Below are positions 51,282 to 59,662 of a stretch of DNA of 64,000 bases, in pieces. The notes under the pieces were generated by a model. That model was given only the letters and a program-made list of their open reading frames with translations. It was not told the origin of the DNA and ran no database searches. Origin of the DNA: Stutzerimonas azotifigens DSM 17556. Its GTDB lineage: Bacteria; Pseudomonadota; Gammaproteobacteria; Pseudomonadales; Pseudomonadaceae. Both the position numbers and the translations under genes were made by a program. The first letter of the stretch is position 1. Each line of letters starts with the position of its first letter. Location: contig NZ_KE384407.1 of assembly GCF_000425625.1 (NCBI RefSeq), positions 356,613-420,612 on the forward strand, read 5' to 3'.

Positions 51282-52250
51282 TCAGCCCTGCCGCAGCGTC
51301 TCCGAGGGCAGGCAGCCGTAGCGCTTGCGGTATTGCGTCGCGAAGTGCCCAAGGCTGGAAATGCCATGGCGCAGCAGGATGTCGGTGACGCTGTCGCCGT
51401 CACAGGCCCGCTGCAGGGCCTCGTGGATGCGCGCCAGACGCCGTGTCCGCAGGTACTCGCTGGGACTCTGGCGAACGAAACGGGTGAAGCCGTTCTGCAG
51501 GGTGCGCACGGACACCCCGCCGACCTGGGCCAGCTCCAGCAGCGACAGGTTCTGCTCCAAGTGCTCCTCGACGTGCGCGCAGACGCGCTTGACGTAGTAC
51601 GGCACCGGCCCACGCGGCTCGCCGCGCACCTCATCCGAGTAGTTGTGCGGCAATTGGGTCAGCAGCACCGAGATCAGGTAGTCGGCCAGGGCATCGCCCA
51701 GCGGCGGCAGCAGTTGCGCCGGTTCGCAGTCGGCGCACAGCCGACCGATGTAGTCCAGCGTGTGGCTGATCACCGCCAGGCCCGGGTGCCCGGCCTGCAC
51801 GCACATCTCGAATACCAGCGGTTGGTGCATCGGCCGTTGCAGCAGCTGCTGCAACTGGCGCTCCAGGGCGTCGCGGGCCACCCGCAGGATCAGGCTGCGG
51901 CAGTCGCGCTCGGTGCGTATATAGCTGTGCTGCGACGGCGAGGAAATGGTCAGCATGCCCGGCTGCAGCGTCACGCTGCGACCGCCCTGACGCACCTGTC
52001 CGTGGCCCTGCAGGGTGATGCGCACCAGATAGAAGCTTTCGATGTCGCCGGCGTCGATCTCCACGCGCGCGCCATAGCACAGCTCGAACAGCGCGCAGCT
52101 GCCGAAGAACACCCCGTACAGCTCCGGATGCAGCGACTCGCCTGCCGACAGATTCATGCGATGCGGCCACAGGCAACGGCTGACCGCGGCCTTGACCTCG
52201 CTGAAGCCCGCCGAGTCCAGCAGCTTGTGGTTGGCGAGATGACTGTGCAT
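51282..52250 (-). CDS. AraC-family regulator, AndR/XylS-like
   Basis: A 322-residue regulator with a C-terminal double helix-turn-helix: LLELAQVGGVSVRTLQNGFTRFVRQSPSEYLR and a second unit ending GHFATQYRKRYGCLPSETLRQG. The N-terminal part (GSCALFELCYGARVEIDAGDIESFY...) is typical of regulators of aromatic catabolism (AndR, BenR). I chose ATG 52250 over an upstream TTG because GGAGAGG lies directly in front. It is divergent from the ABC operon and likely controls it; a perfect 16-bp palindrome lies in between. Confidence 0.92.
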   Translation of the reverse strand: MHSHLANHKLLDSAGFSEVKAAVSRCLWPHRMNLSAGESLHPELYGVFFGSCALFELCYGARVEIDAGDIESFYLVRITLQGHGQVRQGGRSVTLQPGMLTISSPSQHSYIRTERDCRSLILRVARDALERQLQQLLQRPMHQPLVFEMCVQAGHPGLAVISHTLDYIGRLCADCEPAQLLPPLGDALADYLISVLLTQLPHNYSDEVRGEPRGPVPYYVKRVCAHVEEHLEQNLSLLELAQVGGVSVRTLQNGFTRFVRQSPSEYLRTRRLARIHEALQRACDGDSVTDILLRHGISSLGHFATQYRKRYGCLPSETLRQG

Positions 52251-52304
52251 GCGAACCTCTCCACGCAAGGCTAGGGCCGGTTTCTACAGGCCGACTGGGA
52301 TATT

Positions 52305-52320
52305 CAATTCACGTGAATTG
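52305..52320. promoter_or_regulatory. Perfect 16-bp palindrome in the AraC/ABC divergent region
   Basis: CAATTCACGTGAATTG is fully symmetric. It lies 54 bp upstream of the AraC start and 166 bp upstream of the ABC binding-protein start. Its AATT...AATT shape suits a dimeric MarR or TetR operator more than AraC. The only similar sequence I see in the window is CAATTACGTGAAATG upstream of iacH (31733-31747). Confidence 0.6.
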
Positions 52321-52486
52321 GAAAGCAATAAGCGTACCGCGTAGCCGGCCGTGACTTTCCTGCGCGTTCGGAACGACGCTTGCGCGTTATGGCCAGCCTT
52401 GCCCGGGGGCCATCCCTAGAATCGAGGCCAGGCATCCGCGGCGAAACGTCCGGCAAGGTGCCATTCACCATCGAGGAGACGGCAGC

Positions 52487-53470
52487 ATGAAGCGCTTTAC
52501 CCGCTCGCTTGGCCTCACGGCCTGCGCCTTCCTGGCCCTGTGCGGGCAGACCCAGGCCGCGGACGACATCCCCACGATCCGCGTGGGCTGGTCGATCCCG
52601 GCGGAGGAAATGAAGTACTGGATGATGCGTCGCCCGGACGCCTTTCCGGACCTGGGCAAGCAGTACCGCATCGCCTGGACCCAGTTCCAGGGCACCGCAC
52701 CGATGGTCCAGGCCATGCTCTCGGACGCCATCGACTGCTCCTCCCAGGCGCCGCTGTCGCTGGGCCAGGGGGCGGCTTCCGGCGGGTTGCAGGCCTACGT
52801 CCTCGCCCAGCACGTGGGCGAGCGCAAGGGCGAATCCTTCTCGGTCTACTGGGCGGTGGCGGAGGACTCCCCGGTCCGCTCGGTGGCCGACCTCAAGGGG
52901 CGTACCGTCGGCGTCAACGTCTACGGCTCGGGCGTGTACGGGCAGATGGCGATGATCCTCAAGCAGAACGGCCTGGACCCGGAGCGCGACATAAGGCTGG
53001 TGGAGACCGGCTTCCCCGGCTCGGAAGCGGCGTTGCGCGCCGGACGCGTCGACGCGGCGGTGATGAACCAGCCCTTCGCCCTGCGCGCGGAAAGCAAGGG
53101 CGGCATCCGCAAGCTGTTCTCGCTCACCGACCTGATGCCCAACACCGTGCACATCTTCGAGGTCTGCCGCAAGGATTTCACCGACGCCCATCCCGAGCTG
53201 GTGAAACGCTACGTGAAGGACCTGCGTACCGCGATGGCACTGGCCCGGGAGGACCGCGCGGAAACCCTCAAGGTGGTCTCGGAGGTGACCCGCGCGCCGG
53301 TCGACCTGCTCGACGGCTACCTGCTCACCGACAAGGACTTCGCCCGCTCGGCCGATGCCCGCCCCGATTTCGAAGCCATCCAGCAGATGCTCGACCAATA
53401 CCAGCAACTGGGAATGCTGCCGGCAAAAGTCGATGTCGCGCAGTTCCGCCGCGACGACCTGATCCAATGA
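52487..53470 (+). CDS. ABC transporter substrate-binding protein (nitrate/sulfonate/taurine type)
   Basis: A 327-residue periplasmic protein. The signal peptide is MKRFTRSLGLTACAFLALCGQTQA, then ADDIPTIRVGWSIPAEEMKYWMM, typical of NMT1/SsuA-type binding proteins; the GVNVYGSGVYGQMA segment lies in the ligand cleft. A GGAGACGGC site precedes the ATG. It opens a five-gene operon with overlapping start/stop codons. Substrate unknown; the family binds sulfonates, nitrate, pyrimidine precursors and aromatic acids. Confidence 0.92.
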   Translation: MKRFTRSLGLTACAFLALCGQTQAADDIPTIRVGWSIPAEEMKYWMMRRPDAFPDLGKQYRIAWTQFQGTAPMVQAMLSDAIDCSSQAPLSLGQGAASGGLQAYVLAQHVGERKGESFSVYWAVAEDSPVRSVADLKGRTVGVNVYGSGVYGQMAMILKQNGLDPERDIRLVETGFPGSEAALRAGRVDAAVMNQPFALRAESKGGIRKLFSLTDLMPNTVHIFEVCRKDFTDAHPELVKRYVKDLRTAMALAREDRAETLKVVSEVTRAPVDLLDGYLLTDKDFARSADARPDFEAIQQMLDQYQQLGMLPAKVDVAQFRRDDLIQ

Positions 53471-54318
53471 GCCGGCCCATGGAAAAGCGAGCGATGATCG
53501 AAATCCAGCGGCTGGGCAAATCCTTCCGCATCGCCGGTGGCAAGCGGCACGTGGCCCTGGAAGGCATCGACCTGAACATTCGCGAAGGCGAGTTCGTCTC
53601 CATCCTCGGCCCCTCCGGCTGCGGCAAGTCGACCCTGCTGTACATGCTCGGCGGCTTCGTACCGCCCAGCAGCGGCAGCATCCAGGTGCAGGGTCGGCCG
53701 GTGACCGGCCCCGGCCCCGACCGCGGGCCGGTGTTCCAGGAGTTCGCGCTGTTCCCCTGGAAGACGGTACTCGGCAACGTCATGTACGGCCTGCGCCAAC
53801 AGGGCGTGGGCAAGCGCGAGGCGCGCGAGCGCGCCATGGCGCTGCTGCACAAGGTCAACCTGGCGAGCTACGCGGACTTCTACCCCAAGGAGCTGTCCGG
53901 CGGCATGCGCCAACGCGTGGCGATCGCCCGGACCCTGGCCTACGACCCGGCGACCCTGCTGATGGACGAGCCCTTCGGCGCCCTCGACGCGCACACCCGC
54001 ACGGTGCTGCAGAACGAGCTGCTGCAGATCTGGGAGCGCGATCGCAAGACGGTGATGTTCGTCACCCACGGCGTCGACGAGGCGGTGTTCCTCTCCGACC
54101 GGGTGGTTGTGATGACCCGCTCGCCGGGGCGCATCCGCACCGTCGTCGACATCGACCTGCCGCGCCCGCGGGTGCGCGCCGAGCTGCTGGTGGACCGTCG
54201 CTATCAGGAGTACGTGGTCGAGCTGGAGCGGCTGATCGAGGACGTGCACCACGAGCGTGACGCCGAACCGGCCCCCGCGCCGGTCGCCAAGACGACGCTG
54301 AAGGTCGCCACCCGATGA
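53467..54318 (+). CDS. ABC transporter ATP-binding protein (SsuB/TauB type)
   Basis: A 283-residue ATPase. Walker A is GPSGCGKST, the signature LSGGMRQRVAIARTL, Walker B LLMDEPFGALD, and the switch FVTHGVDEAV. The FQEFALFPWKTVLGN Q-loop segment is typical of the nitrate/sulfonate family. ATG 53467 overlaps the stop codon of the binding-protein gene. The C-terminal 30 residues are Ala/Pro rich. It powers the two permeases that follow. Confidence 0.95.
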   Translation: MSRPMEKRAMIEIQRLGKSFRIAGGKRHVALEGIDLNIREGEFVSILGPSGCGKSTLLYMLGGFVPPSSGSIQVQGRPVTGPGPDRGPVFQEFALFPWKTVLGNVMYGLRQQGVGKREARERAMALLHKVNLASYADFYPKELSGGMRQRVAIARTLAYDPATLLMDEPFGALDAHTRTVLQNELLQIWERDRKTVMFVTHGVDEAVFLSDRVVVMTRSPGRIRTVVDIDLPRPRVRAELLVDRRYQEYVVELERLIEDVHHERDAEPAPAPVAKTTLKVATR

Positions 54319-55100
54319 GCGCCCAGGCCATCCTCCAGCGCCTTGGCGCACCGCTTACCGTGCTGGTCCTGCTGACGCTGTGGGAACTGGCCGCCCGGGC
54401 TCTGGCGCTGGACGGCTTTCCCACCGCCACCGAATCGCTGGCCCAGCTGCCGGCCATCCTCTTCGACGGCCAGTCCCTGCAGAGCATCGGCGCCTCGCTG
54501 GCGCGCATGTTCGCCGGCATCGGCCTGGCCCTGCTGGTGGCGGTGCCGGCCGGCCTGGCGATGGGCCGCAACCCGACCCTGGCGCGCATGCTCAACCCAC
54601 TGCTCAGCGCCGCCTACCCGGTGCCCAAGGCCGCACTGATGCCGATGGTGATGCTCTGGTTCGGCGTCGGCGACCTGTCGAAGATCCTGGTGATCTTCCT
54701 CGGCGTCAGCCTGCCGCTGCTCTATCACAGCTATCACGGCGCGGCGCGGCTGGACGACAAGCTGCTCTGGTCGGCCGCGGCCATGGGCATGAGGGCCCCG
54801 GCGCGGCTGCTGCGCATCACCCTGCCGGGGGCCTTGCCGGAGGTGCTGCTGGGCTGCCGGGTGGGCCTGGCCATGGCGCTGATCGTGATGATCAGCTCGG
54901 AGATGATCGCCCGCCAGTCCGGTGCAGGCGACCTGCTGTTCAACGCCCTGGACATGGCCCTGTACCCGGACGTGTACGCGATGATCGTGATTCTCGCGGC
55001 CCTGGGCTTCGCCCTCGACTGGGCCTTCGAGCACCTGCGCCTGCGGCTGGTGCACTGGGCCGAGCCACGCCAAGACGCCGCCAGCGGAGGCAATTCATGA
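54315..55100 (+). CDS. ABC transporter permease 1 (SsuC/TauC type)
   Basis: A 261-residue membrane protein with about six hydrophobic segments. The EAA-like loop, RITLPGALPEVLLGCRVGLAMALI, contacts the ATPase. ATG overlaps the ATPase stop codon (54315-54318). It pairs with a second, different permease. Confidence 0.93.
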   Translation: MSAQAILQRLGAPLTVLVLLTLWELAARALALDGFPTATESLAQLPAILFDGQSLQSIGASLARMFAGIGLALLVAVPAGLAMGRNPTLARMLNPLLSAAYPVPKAALMPMVMLWFGVGDLSKILVIFLGVSLPLLYHSYHGAARLDDKLLWSAAAMGMRAPARLLRITLPGALPEVLLGCRVGLAMALIVMISSEMIARQSGAGDLLFNALDMALYPDVYAMIVILAALGFALDWAFEHLRLRLVHWAEPRQDAASGGNS

Positions 55101-55843
55101 GACGCATCCTCGAAACCCTGGTCCCGGCTGCGCCGCTGATCCTGCTGTTCGTCGTCTGGGAGAGCGCCGCACGTCTGGGCTGGGCGCCGCCCAACCTGCT
55201 GCCGGCCCCCAGCCTGGTACTGCAACGGCTGCTGGAACTGCTGCCCGACGGAGAGTTCCTGCACCACCTCGGGCAGACCCTGATTCGCCTGCTCGGCGGC
55301 TTCGCCATCGCCCTGGTGGTCGGCGTGAGCCTCGGCCTGCTCGCCAGCCGCACCGGCGGCGGCGCGCTGATCACCGTGGTGCGGGTGCTGGCGCCGATTC
55401 CGAAGATCGCCCTGTACCCGGCCTTCGTGCTGATCTTCGGCTACGACCACGCCTCGAAGATCGCCCTGGTGGTGGCCGACACGCTGTTTCCCATCCTGCT
55501 GGCGACCTTCCACGGCGCCCGCGCGGTGGAACCGAAGCTGCTGTGGTCGGCCTGGGCCGCCGGCAGCGGACGCTTTGCCAGCCTGTTCACGGTGACCCTG
55601 CCGGCCACGCTGCCGGCGATCCTCACTGGCTGCCGGGTGGCACTGCTGATCGCCTGCGTGACGGTGTTCCTGGCGGAGATGATCTCGTCCACCGACGGCC
55701 TGGGGCATCTGCTGAGCCTGGCTGCACGATCCTTCCGCATGGTGGACATGTTCGTGCCGCTGCTGCTGATCTCGCTGATCGGCCTGCTGCTCAACGTCGC
55801 GCTGCAGTTCGCACGCAAACATCTGTTGCGGGGCCAGTCCTGA
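55097..55843 (+). CDS. ABC transporter permease 2 (SsuC/TauC type)
   Basis: A 248-residue membrane protein of the same family as permease 1. The EAA-like loop is VTLPATLPAILTGCRVALLIACV. ATG overlaps the previous stop codon (55097-55100). Two different permeases make this a heterodimeric importer; most SsuC/TauC systems use one permease gene, so the pair is slightly unusual. The next gene follows after 86 bp. Confidence 0.93.
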   Translation: MRRILETLVPAAPLILLFVVWESAARLGWAPPNLLPAPSLVLQRLLELLPDGEFLHHLGQTLIRLLGGFAIALVVGVSLGLLASRTGGGALITVVRVLAPIPKIALYPAFVLIFGYDHASKIALVVADTLFPILLATFHGARAVEPKLLWSAWAAGSGRFASLFTVTLPATLPAILTGCRVALLIACVTVFLAEMISSTDGLGHLLSLAARSFRMVDMFVPLLLISLIGLLLNVALQFARKHLLRGQS

Positions 55844-55929
55844 CCACGCGCCATTGAAATCCGGGCATTTCCACGGCCGTGTCCTCATGGCCGAAGGAAG
55901 CGCTCGCCCCACGAAAAGAGGAATCGAAC

Positions 55930-57036
55930 ATGAAGATCTGCGTTCTGGGCGGCGGCCACGGCTGCTACGCCGCGGCGGTGGAAATGAGCGAAGCGGGCCA
56001 CCAGGTGCGCTTCTGGCGCCGCGACGGCGCGGCCTTCGGCGCGGTGCGCGAACAGGGCGGCATCCGCGTCAAGGACTTCCGCGGCGAGCGCCTGGTGCCG
56101 CTGGGCGACGCCGACACCGGCCTGCAGCTCTGCGAGGACCTCGCCGCGGCGGTGGACAGCGCCGAGCTCATCGTGGTGCCGCTGCCGGCGACCACCCACG
56201 AGAGCCTCGCCGAGACCGTGGCGCCGCTGCTGCAGGACGGCCAGGTGGTGTTCCTGCCGCCGGGCACCTTCGGCAGCCTGCTGTTCGCCCGCGCGATGCG
56301 CGCCGCCGGCAATACGGCCGACGTGGCCTTCGCCGAGACCGGCACCCTGCCCTACCTGGCGCGCAAGCACGGTCCGGCCCAGGTGGTGATCAGTTGCTAT
56401 GCCACCCGCCTGCCGACCGGAGTGTTCCCGGCGCGCCTGAGCGAGCGCGCCTTCGCCGTGCTGGGCCGCGCCTACCCGAGCGTGGAACCCATCGAGGACG
56501 GCCTCTCCGGCGCGCTGATGAACGCCGGCCCGGTGATCCATCCGCCGCTGATCATGATGAACGCCGGCCCGCTGGAGCACTTCGATCGTTGGGACATTCA
56601 CAACGAAGGCACCCAGCCGTCGATCCGCCGGGTCACCAATGCCCTGGACGCCGAGCGCATGGCGGTGCGCGAGGCGCTCGGCTATGCCGCCCCGCACTTC
56701 CCGCTGGCCGACCACTACGCCAGCGAAGGCGAGGAATGGATGTACGGCCGCGGTGCGCACGGCAAGCTCACCGACAGCGGCGACTGGCGCGAGAAGATCG
56801 ACCTGCGCGAGCACCGCTACATGCTCGAGGACACCCGCCTGGGGCTGTCGCTGCTGGTTTCGGTCGGCCGCTGGGCCAAGGTGCCGACGCCAATCGCCGC
56901 CGGCCTGCTGGCAATCGCCTCGGCGGTGGCCGAGCGCGACCTCTACGCCGAAGGCCGCACCCTGGAAAATCTCGGCCTGGCCGGACTGAGCCGCGACCAG
57001 ATGCAGCAGCTGCTGCACGAAGGAGTCGACGCATGA
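55930..57036 (+). CDS. Opine-dehydrogenase-like NAD(P) oxidoreductase
   Basis: A 368-residue enzyme of the octopine/nopaline dehydrogenase family, with the N-terminal Rossmann motif VLGGGHGCYAAAVEMSEAG (residues 4-22) and a C-terminal substrate domain (GPVIHPPLIMMNAGPLEHF; RRVTNALDAERMAVREALG). These enzymes split or form N-substituted amino acids from a 2-oxoacid and an amino acid. ATG 55930 gives MKICVLGGGHG. In this operon it probably breaks down an opine-like compound taken up by the upstream importer (inference). Its stop codon overlaps the next start. Confidence 0.87.
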   Translation: MKICVLGGGHGCYAAAVEMSEAGHQVRFWRRDGAAFGAVREQGGIRVKDFRGERLVPLGDADTGLQLCEDLAAAVDSAELIVVPLPATTHESLAETVAPLLQDGQVVFLPPGTFGSLLFARAMRAAGNTADVAFAETGTLPYLARKHGPAQVVISCYATRLPTGVFPARLSERAFAVLGRAYPSVEPIEDGLSGALMNAGPVIHPPLIMMNAGPLEHFDRWDIHNEGTQPSIRRVTNALDAERMAVREALGYAAPHFPLADHYASEGEEWMYGRGAHGKLTDSGDWREKIDLREHRYMLEDTRLGLSLLVSVGRWAKVPTPIAAGLLAIASAVAERDLYAEGRTLENLGLAGLSRDQMQQLLHEGVDA

Positions 57037-58025
57037 ACGAGGTGCACATCCTCGGTGCCGGGCGCATGGGCCAGGGCATGGCGCTGGCCTTCATCCAGGC
57101 CGGGCTGCGCGTCAGCCTGGTGGATGTGCGCCCGCGCGAGCCCGCCGCAGCGGCCGATTACCTGGGCAGGGTACGCCAGGCGGTGGCCGACGAGCTGCAT
57201 GCCAAGCAGGTCCTAGGACGCCTCGACCAAGCCCAGGTAACCACCGCCCTGTCGCGTCTGGAACTGCTCGACCGCACGGCCTGCGAACCCGGCCTGGCCG
57301 GCGCCCGGGTGATCTTCGAAGCGGTCCCGGAAGTACTGGAAGCCAAGCGCGAGCTGTTCGCCTGGCTGGGGCCGCGCATTCCCGTCGAGGCGGTGGTCGC
57401 GTCCACCACCTCGACCTTCCTGGTCAGCGAGCTGGCGGAACTGATCGAAAGCCCGGAACGCTTCGTCAACGCTCACTGGCTGAATCCCGCCGACCTCATG
57501 CCGCTGGTGGAGGTCAGCCGCAGCGAGCGCACCGACGAGCGTGCCGTGCGCAGCATGCTCGAACTGCTCGAACGCATCGGCAAGGTGCCGGTGGTGTGCT
57601 CGGCCTCGCCCGGCTACATCGTTCCGCGCATCCAGGCCCAGGCAATGAACGAGGCGGCGCGCATGGTCGAGGAAGGCGTGGCCAGCGCCGAGGACATCGA
57701 CAAGGCGATCCGCGTCGGCTTCGGCCTGCGCTTCGCCGTGCTCGGCCTGCTCGAGTTCATCGACTGGGGCGGCGGCGACATCCTCTATTACGCCTCGCGC
57801 TATCTGTCCGAACACCTGGGCGAACGTTTCGCCTGCGCCGACATCGTCGCCCGCAACATGGCCGAGGGCCGCAACGGCCTGCGCGAGGGCGAGGGCTTCT
57901 ACGGCTACCTGGGTGTCGACACCCAGGCGTACAAGGCGCAACGCATGCGTGAATTCCTCGCCCTGCTCGATGCCACCGGCCTGGCGCCCCGCTTCGACCA
58001 GGCCCTGCAGCCCCCCGTCCGCTGA
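57033..58025 (+). CDS. 3-hydroxyacyl-CoA-dehydrogenase-like oxidoreductase
   Basis: A 330-residue enzyme of the 3-hydroxyacyl-CoA dehydrogenase / lambda-crystallin / carnitine dehydrogenase group. The NAD motif is ILGAGRMGQGMALAF (5-19); catalytic His148 lies in NAHWLNPADLMPLVEV. The C-terminal domain is single, so it is a free-standing enzyme like L-carnitine or L-gulonate dehydrogenase, not part of a FadB complex. ATGA overlap (57033-57036) couples it to the opine-dehydrogenase-like gene. Confidence 0.87.
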   Translation: MNEVHILGAGRMGQGMALAFIQAGLRVSLVDVRPREPAAAADYLGRVRQAVADELHAKQVLGRLDQAQVTTALSRLELLDRTACEPGLAGARVIFEAVPEVLEAKRELFAWLGPRIPVEAVVASTTSTFLVSELAELIESPERFVNAHWLNPADLMPLVEVSRSERTDERAVRSMLELLERIGKVPVVCSASPGYIVPRIQAQAMNEAARMVEEGVASAEDIDKAIRVGFGLRFAVLGLLEFIDWGGGDILYYASRYLSEHLGERFACADIVARNMAEGRNGLREGEGFYGYLGVDTQAYKAQRMREFLALLDATGLAPRFDQALQPPVR

Positions 58026-58159
58026 GCATCGCGCCGGCGCCGCAGGGTGCCGGCTGCATTCCCGTCGATCGTCCGGTCCATCGAATCACCCCGTCAAAGG
58101 TGCCGGAATTATGAGAAATATCTATGATTGGCGTCCGAGCCCAGGACAGTTACTCAGGC

Positions 58160-58636
58160 ATGAGCACACCGAACAAGCGTCGCAGCCGTTTCAACCCCGC
58201 CAGCGAGGATTTCCACAAGGAAGAGTTCCCCTTCTATTGGCTGGCCCGGGTACACGGCCGCTACTCCATGGCCATGGAACGGCTACTCAAGAAGGTGGAT
58301 CTGGACATTCCCAGGTGGCGCGTTCTCAACATCCTCTACGAGCACGGTGAATCGAGCATCTCGGAAATTTCCGTGCACGCCATCGCCAAGCTCTCTACCG
58401 TCACCAAGATCGTCTACCGCATGAAGGAAGACGGCCTGGTCGAAACCGCCCAGAGCGCCACCGATGGCCGGGTGACCCAGGTCACCCTTACCGAAAAGGG
58501 CCGCCAGGCCTTCTTCGACATGCACAAGGTTACCGACGGCCTGTTCCATGACAGCTTCCGCGGCCTGACGGAGGCGCAGATCCGCAAGCTGAATCAGATC
58601 CTCGCCAGGATCTTCGACAACCTCCCGGAAAGCTGA
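58160..58636 (+). CDS. iacR: MarR-family regulator, IacR-like
   Basis: A 158-residue MarR protein (MSTPNKRRSRFNPASEDFHKEEFPFYWLARVHGRYS) with a winged helix including SSISEISVHAIAKLSTVTKIV and the wing SATDGRVTQVTLTEKG. Its N-terminal pattern resembles IacR, the auxin-responsive repressor of iac operons, as I recall it. The start is uncertain: the frame is open to ATG 58124 and neither start has a strong ribosome-binding site. It lies 27 kb from the iac operon, behind the opine-like operon, which is unusual because iacR normally adjoins iac. Confidence 0.72.
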   Translation: MSTPNKRRSRFNPASEDFHKEEFPFYWLARVHGRYSMAMERLLKKVDLDIPRWRVLNILYEHGESSISEISVHAIAKLSTVTKIVYRMKEDGLVETAQSATDGRVTQVTLTEKGRQAFFDMHKVTDGLFHDSFRGLTEAQIRKLNQILARIFDNLPES

Positions 58637-58650
58637 CCGCGCCTCGTCGG

Positions 58651-59256
58651 TCAATCCTCGTCGCCCGGCCCCGCCGCACCGCCTGTCGGTCCGTCGGTGG
58701 TCGCGCCGCCAGTGCTGCCGCCGGCCGGGGCGTTACCTTCGATTGTTCCATTTCCACCCGCCGGCCCCATCGGATCGGGCCCGAGGTTCCCACCCGGGCG
58801 GGTCGGCACCGATCCGGGCAACGGCTCGACGCGCACGCCCGGCGCCGGCTGACCGGCGGGCGGGACGGCCTCGATGCCGCGCGGGCTGTCGCGTTCGGGC
58901 GTCGGTGTCGGGGTGGTGACGGGCCGCGGGATGTCGTCCGGCTGGACGGTTCCACGCGGCACCGTGCGGCCGGCCGGGTCGTCGTCCAGGCCCGGCTGGT
59001 CGGTCGACATCGGCGTGCGTTCGCCGACGAGGCCCGGCGTCTCGCCAGCGGCCGTCCCCTCGCCCGCCTGCATCCCAGAGCGCGACGCGGGTCCGTTGAC
59101 CGCCCGTACCTCGTTGCGGATCTGCTCGCTATTGGCTTCGAGCTCGTCGCCAATCGCCTGGCGATCCTGCTCCAGCGTGCTTTCCTGCGCCTGCGCGGTC
59201 GCCACAGCGGCGAGCATCGAACCGAACAGAAGCAGCGGTAGATGTCTGCGTGTCAT
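58651..59256 (-). CDS. Secreted low-complexity protein, Pro/Gly/Thr rich
   Basis: A 201-residue protein with a signal peptide (MTRRHLPLLLFGSMLAAVATAQA, before QESTLEQDRQAIGDELEANS). After a short helical part come long Pro/Thr/Gly/Glu-rich stretches (PVTTPTPTPERDSP; AGGSTGGATTDGPTGGAAG) and no domain that I recognise. The predicted disordered tail suggests a periplasmic spacer or surface protein. I chose ATG 59256, with signal peptide directly behind; the frame is open to 59391. Function unknown. Confidence 0.7.
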   Translation of the reverse strand: MTRRHLPLLLFGSMLAAVATAQAQESTLEQDRQAIGDELEANSEQIRNEVRAVNGPASRSGMQAGEGTAAGETPGLVGERTPMSTDQPGLDDDPAGRTVPRGTVQPDDIPRPVTTPTPTPERDSPRGIEAVPPAGQPAPGVRVEPLPGSVPTRPGGNLGPDPMGPAGGNGTIEGNAPAGGSTGGATTDGPTGGAAGPGDED

Positions 59257-59565
59257 GGCCGTTCTCCGGCTGAAGGGTTCATGCAGTGGACAGCGCAAAA
59301 CGGCTCCCCGTGCGTACGTCCGTCGATCCCCGTTGGCCGGCGGCCGCCGAACGGAGCGGGCGGTGGCATGGCTTCTGCAATAACTTTGCAAAGTCTGCGA
59401 ACAGGCTGACCGTCCGGCGGAAACACTGTCATGCGTCCAGACACCTGAAGCATCCGTGTCCGCCCAGGGTCAGTAAGTCATCGTCGACAGGCCCCGCTCG
59501 GAGCCGGCTCGCCAGCCGGCCAGCGCCCTGTGCCCGGAACGCCAGAAAAATAAAAGGCTACGAAC
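59257..59565. other. 309-bp stretch without a gene
   Basis: It holds the divergent starts of the secreted protein gene and the small peptide gene. I see no repeat, operator or RNA signature. It is the only place for promoters in both directions. Confidence 0.5.
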
Positions 59566-59661
59566 ATGTTCAGAGAAAAACGCGTCAGGCAAGCGACCCT
59601 GATTCTCCTCGCCACCGCGGTGGTGCTCATTCTTCCGAACCTGACCAGGCTGTTCAGCTGA
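59566..59661 (+). CDS. 31-aa single-span membrane peptide upstream of the rhodanese gene
   Basis: ATG 59566 reads MFREKRVRQATLILLATAVV-LILPNLTRLFS and stop. It is a basic N-terminus, one hydrophobic span (about residues 10-26) and a short tail, the look of a small inner-membrane protein. An AAAAGG site lies about 10 bp upstream. The rhodanese ATG (59663) is one base after its stop codon, so the two are co-transcribed and probably translationally coupled. No family is known to me. Tight coupling to a secreted rhodanese is the main support. Confidence 0.62.
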   Translation: MFREKRVRQATLILLATAVVLILPNLTRLFS

Positions 59662-59662
59662 C

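Noticed and set aside
18043..58636. Genomic island integrated at tRNA-Ser
   Set aside because: The accessory region starts after the tRNA, but I find no integrase gene and no second copy of the tRNA 3' end near 58-59 kb.
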